Assembly (NCBI GenBank): GCA_947446335.1
Contig: CANFGA010000210.1
Coordinates: 1 to 6,014, forward strand
Direction: 5' to 3'
From: Oxalobacteraceae bacterium
GTDB lineage: Bacteria; Pseudomonadota; Gammaproteobacteria; Burkholderiales; Burkholderiaceae_D
Length of the DNA: 6,014 nt
The notes beneath the pieces are model-generated. The model did not search any database. It was not told the origin of the DNA and worked only from the letters and a program-made list of their open reading frames with translations. This document shows, piece after piece, positions 4,085 to 6,014 of the stretch (the first letter of the stretch is position 1; each line of letters begins with the position of its first letter). The position numbers and the translations under genes are program-made.

Positions 4085-5613
4085 CCAACGCGATCCAACA
4101 TCCACACCAGGCCGATGTCAGTTTTGACGGCGGCGATCTCGATTGCGGCAATGGCTTGCTGCTGCTGATCCGCAAGCACATCGATCCGCTCGATCGCGGC
4201 GGCTTGCTGGAAATACGCTCGACCGAAACCTCGGTCGACGAAGACTTGCCCTCCTGGTGCCGGATGACCGGCAATGAATTGGTATCCTTCATCAAGCAGG
4301 GCAAGCAGCGCAGCTTCCTGGTCGCCAAGGGCAAGCTGGCGCAGCGCAAGGCCTATGCCGCCGCAGCTGCGCCGGCCATCAAGCCGGGCGTGGTGCTGGT
4401 CGGTGTCAAGCCGCTCTTGGTCTTTCCGCCGGTGGCGCCGGCCCCGGCGATCCGTCCGTTGTCGGTGATGGGCATCGGCAGCTGGCCGCGTCCGCGCTGG
4501 ATGTTGCAAGCGGTGCACGAGCACATGGAAGGGCGGCTCGATGATGCCGCCTTCCACGCCACCGCCGACGATGCGGTGCGTCTGGCGATCGGGGCGCAAC
4601 TGCAAGCCGGTGCCGATGTGGTCAGCGATGGCGAACAGCGGCGCGACAGTTATGCCAGCTTTGTCGCCTCCAGGCTCGACAATTGCCAGCTGATCCCGCT
4701 GACCGATCTGTTGCCGCTGGTTGATGATCCGGAAGAATTCGAGCGCGAATTGCGCGCGCTCGACGTGCCGGCCGGCGACGTGCGCCATCCAGCCGTGTTC
4801 GGGCCGCTCGGACGCAGCCGCGGCATCGCGGTCCATGAAGTGGAATTCGCGCGCACCTTGACGGCGCTGCCGGTCAAGGTTGCGCTGCCCGGTCCTTATC
4901 TGCTCACGCGCACCATGTGGATGGAATGTATCTCGGATCGCGCTTATGCGAACCGTGAAGCATTGGCGAACGATATCGTGCGCGTGCTGCGCGAAGAGAT
5001 CGCTTGCTTGCTGGCGGCCGGCACGGCGCTGGTGCAGCTCGATGAACCGGTGTTGTCGGAAGTGGTGTTCAGCGGCCCGGTCAATCAGCGCAGCTTCATG
5101 TGTGGCGCGCTGTCGGCCAAGAGCGACAGCCCGGTCGAACTGGCCTTTGCCCGCGATCTGGTGAATGCGGTCACCGCCGGTTTCCCGCGCGAGCGCATCG
5201 CGCTGCACATGTGCCGCGGCAACTGGAGCGCCGACGAGAGCCTGGCGTTGTCAGGCAACTATGAACCACTGGTCGATATTCTGGGGCAAATGCAAGTTGG
5301 AACGCTGTTCCTGGAACTGTGCACGCCGCGCGCCGGAGAGATGGAAATTTTGACCCGCTTGCCCGATCACATGCGCATCGGGATCGGTTCTTGCAACCAG
5401 AAGCATGCCCATGTCGAAAGCGTGGAATCGATCGTGGCCCACGTCGAGCGCGCAATCGAATTGTTCGGCGCCGAGCGCCTGCTGCTCACGCCCGACTGCG
5501 GTTTTGCGACCTTTGCCGACAATCCGCTCAATTCCAACCGGGTCGCGCAAGCGAAGCTCGCTGCGCTGGCGCAAGCGGCGCAGATCTTGCGCGAGCGTCA
5601 CCACATCGCTTGA
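4081..5613 (+). CDS. TusA-like domain fused to MetE-type (core) methionine synthase domain
   Basis: A 510-residue cytoplasmic fusion. Residues about 10-85 form a TusA-like domain with C22 (in LDCGNG) at the active-cysteine position and SWCRMTGNEL (58-67) holding C60. An Ala/Pro-rich linker follows (about 90-125). Residues 126-505 are the catalytic (C-terminal) barrel of cobalamin-independent methionine synthase: IGSWPRP (132-138), VVSDGEQRRDSY (180-191), VQLDEPVLSE (318-327), LHMCRGNW (375-382), FLELCTPRAGEME (410-422) and LTPDCGF (469-475). The expected zinc ligands are H376, C378, E412 and C473, all present, so zinc-thiolate methyl transfer is plausible. The usual N-terminal half of MetE is missing, which makes this a 'core' MetE; known core enzymes often do not use methyltetrahydrofolate. 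Methyl donor and acceptor here are unknown. Homocysteine, another thiol or the TusA persulfide are options. The start is fixed by AAAAGGAA upstream and a 4-bp overlap with the ATPase gene. Confidence 0.88.
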   Translation: MTNAIQHPHQADVSFDGGDLDCGNGLLLLIRKHIDPLDRGGLLEIRSTETSVDEDLPSWCRMTGNELVSFIKQGKQRSFLVAKGKLAQRKAYAAAAAPAIKPGVVLVGVKPLLVFPPVAPAPAIRPLSVMGIGSWPRPRWMLQAVHEHMEGRLDDAAFHATADDAVRLAIGAQLQAGADVVSDGEQRRDSYASFVASRLDNCQLIPLTDLLPLVDDPEEFERELRALDVPAGDVRHPAVFGPLGRSRGIAVHEVEFARTLTALPVKVALPGPYLLTRTMWMECISDRAYANREALANDIVRVLREEIACLLAAGTALVQLDEPVLSEVVFSGPVNQRSFMCGALSAKSDSPVELAFARDLVNAVTAGFPRERIALHMCRGNWSADESLALSGNYEPLVDILGQMQVGTLFLELCTPRAGEMEILTRLPDHMRIGIGSCNQKHAHVESVESIVAHVERAIELFGAERLLLTPDCGFATFADNPLNSNRVAQAKLAALAQAAQILRERHHIA

Positions 5614-5620
5614 TACCGGG

Positions 5621-6014
5621 TCAAGGCGTCGCGCTGACGGCGGGCGCCCCCGGTGGTAATGCCGGGTCATCATCTTGCCAGCCGCCGCCGAGCGCCTTGT
5701 AGAGCGACACCGTCGCTTGCAGGCGGCGCAATTTCAGCAAACCCAGTTCATTGCGTGCATCCGACAAGCCGCGCTGGGTGTCGAGCACCGTCATCAAGTC
5801 TTCGGCGCCGACCCGATAGCGAATTTCAGATAAATTGAATGCAAAGCGCGCCTGCTCCATTTCACTGGTCTTCAGGCGGCGTTGCTCGTCCAAGCTGCGG
5901 ATCTGGCCCAGCACATTGTCGACCTCGGACAGGGCGGCCAGCACCGTGGCCCGGTAGACTTGAACCAGTTCATATTTGTACTCGATGGCCAGATCGCGCT
6001 GATTTTTCAGGCGG
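5621..6014 (-). CDS. NodT/TolC-family outer membrane efflux protein, C-terminal fragment
   Basis: Outer membrane channel component of a tripartite (RND-type) efflux system; only the last 130 residues are in the window, and the gene continues past the right edge, so no start is visible. The frame runs unbroken from 6013 down to the TGA at 5623-5621. It shows the long coiled helices of the family (LAIEYKYELVQVYRATV, then LAALSEVDNVLGQIRSLDEQ), the repeat landmark SEIRYRVGAEDLMTVLDTQR, and the end motif LYKALGGGW typical of NodT-type lipoproteins, followed by a Pro/Ala-rich tail. It converges on the fusion gene with 7 bases between the stop codons, and has no evident link to the sulfur-carrier cluster. 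Confidence 0.92.
   Translation of the reverse strand, partial: RLKNQRDLAIEYKYELVQVYRATVLAALSEVDNVLGQIRSLDEQRRLKTSEMEQARFAFNLSEIRYRVGAEDLMTVLDTQRGLSDARNELGLLKLRRLQATVSLYKALGGGWQDDDPALPPGAPAVSATP

Noticed and set aside
4054..5208. Long open frame of 384 codons on the minus strand
   Set aside because: It is antisense to the TusA-MetE fusion, whose conserved motifs fix the true strand; its composition (Arg, His, Gln-rich) looks like a shadow.
5614..5660. Bidirectional terminator between the convergent genes
   Set aside because: CCGGG at 5616-5620 could pair with CCCGG at 5648-5652, but the loop is 27 bases, there is no T-run, and most of it lies inside the efflux gene.
1..6014. CRISPR arrays, insertion sequences, tRNA or rRNA genes, riboswitches
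   Set aside because: No repeated spacer-like units, no terminal inverted repeats or transposase fragments, no tRNA-like cloverleaf and no SAM-riboswitch-like leader were seen on either strand.

Overview
The window looks like chromosomal DNA from a GC-rich proteobacterium. A betaproteobacterium of the Burkholderiales, perhaps Oxalobacteraceae, fits the type IV pilin, the NodT-type efflux protein, the coding style and the coupled gene starts. That placement is an inference from gene content, not from a marker gene.

Layout: (1) The left edge (1-83, minus strand) holds the first codons of a type IV pilin. (2) Positions 84-330 form an AT-rich divergent intergenic region with a perfect 7-bp dyad at 188-209. 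(3) A small DsrE-like protein lies at 331-708 on the plus strand. (4) A promoter-like gap (709-850) leads into a compact plus-strand cluster at 851-5613. It encodes a TusA-like protein, a second DsrE-like protein with a CSPC motif, a PhnD-type binding protein with a Tat-like signal, a PhnE-type permease, a PhnC-type ATPase, and a 510-residue fusion of a TusA-like domain to the catalytic domain of cobalamin-independent methionine synthase (MetE). (5) The right edge (5621-6014, minus strand) is the C-terminal part of a NodT/TolC-family outer membrane efflux protein, convergent with the cluster and only 7 bp from it.

The central cluster is the unusual part. It combines protein-bound sulfur carriers (TusA and DsrE folds) with a complete PhnCDE-type ABC importer and a short, fused MetE-like methyltransferase that keeps the full zinc/thiol site (H376, C378, E412, C473). 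No C-P lyase, phosphonatase, phosphite dehydrogenase, metF or regulator is present in the window. A coherent reading, which is inference only, is that the importer brings in a small oxyanion or a sulfur- or methyl-containing compound. Its sulfur or methyl group would then be handled through TusA/DsrE cysteines and a zinc-dependent methyl transfer to or from a thiol. The thiosulfate transporter TsuA with its TusA-like partner TsuB is a precedent for linking TusA to transport. The real substrate cannot be read from this sequence.
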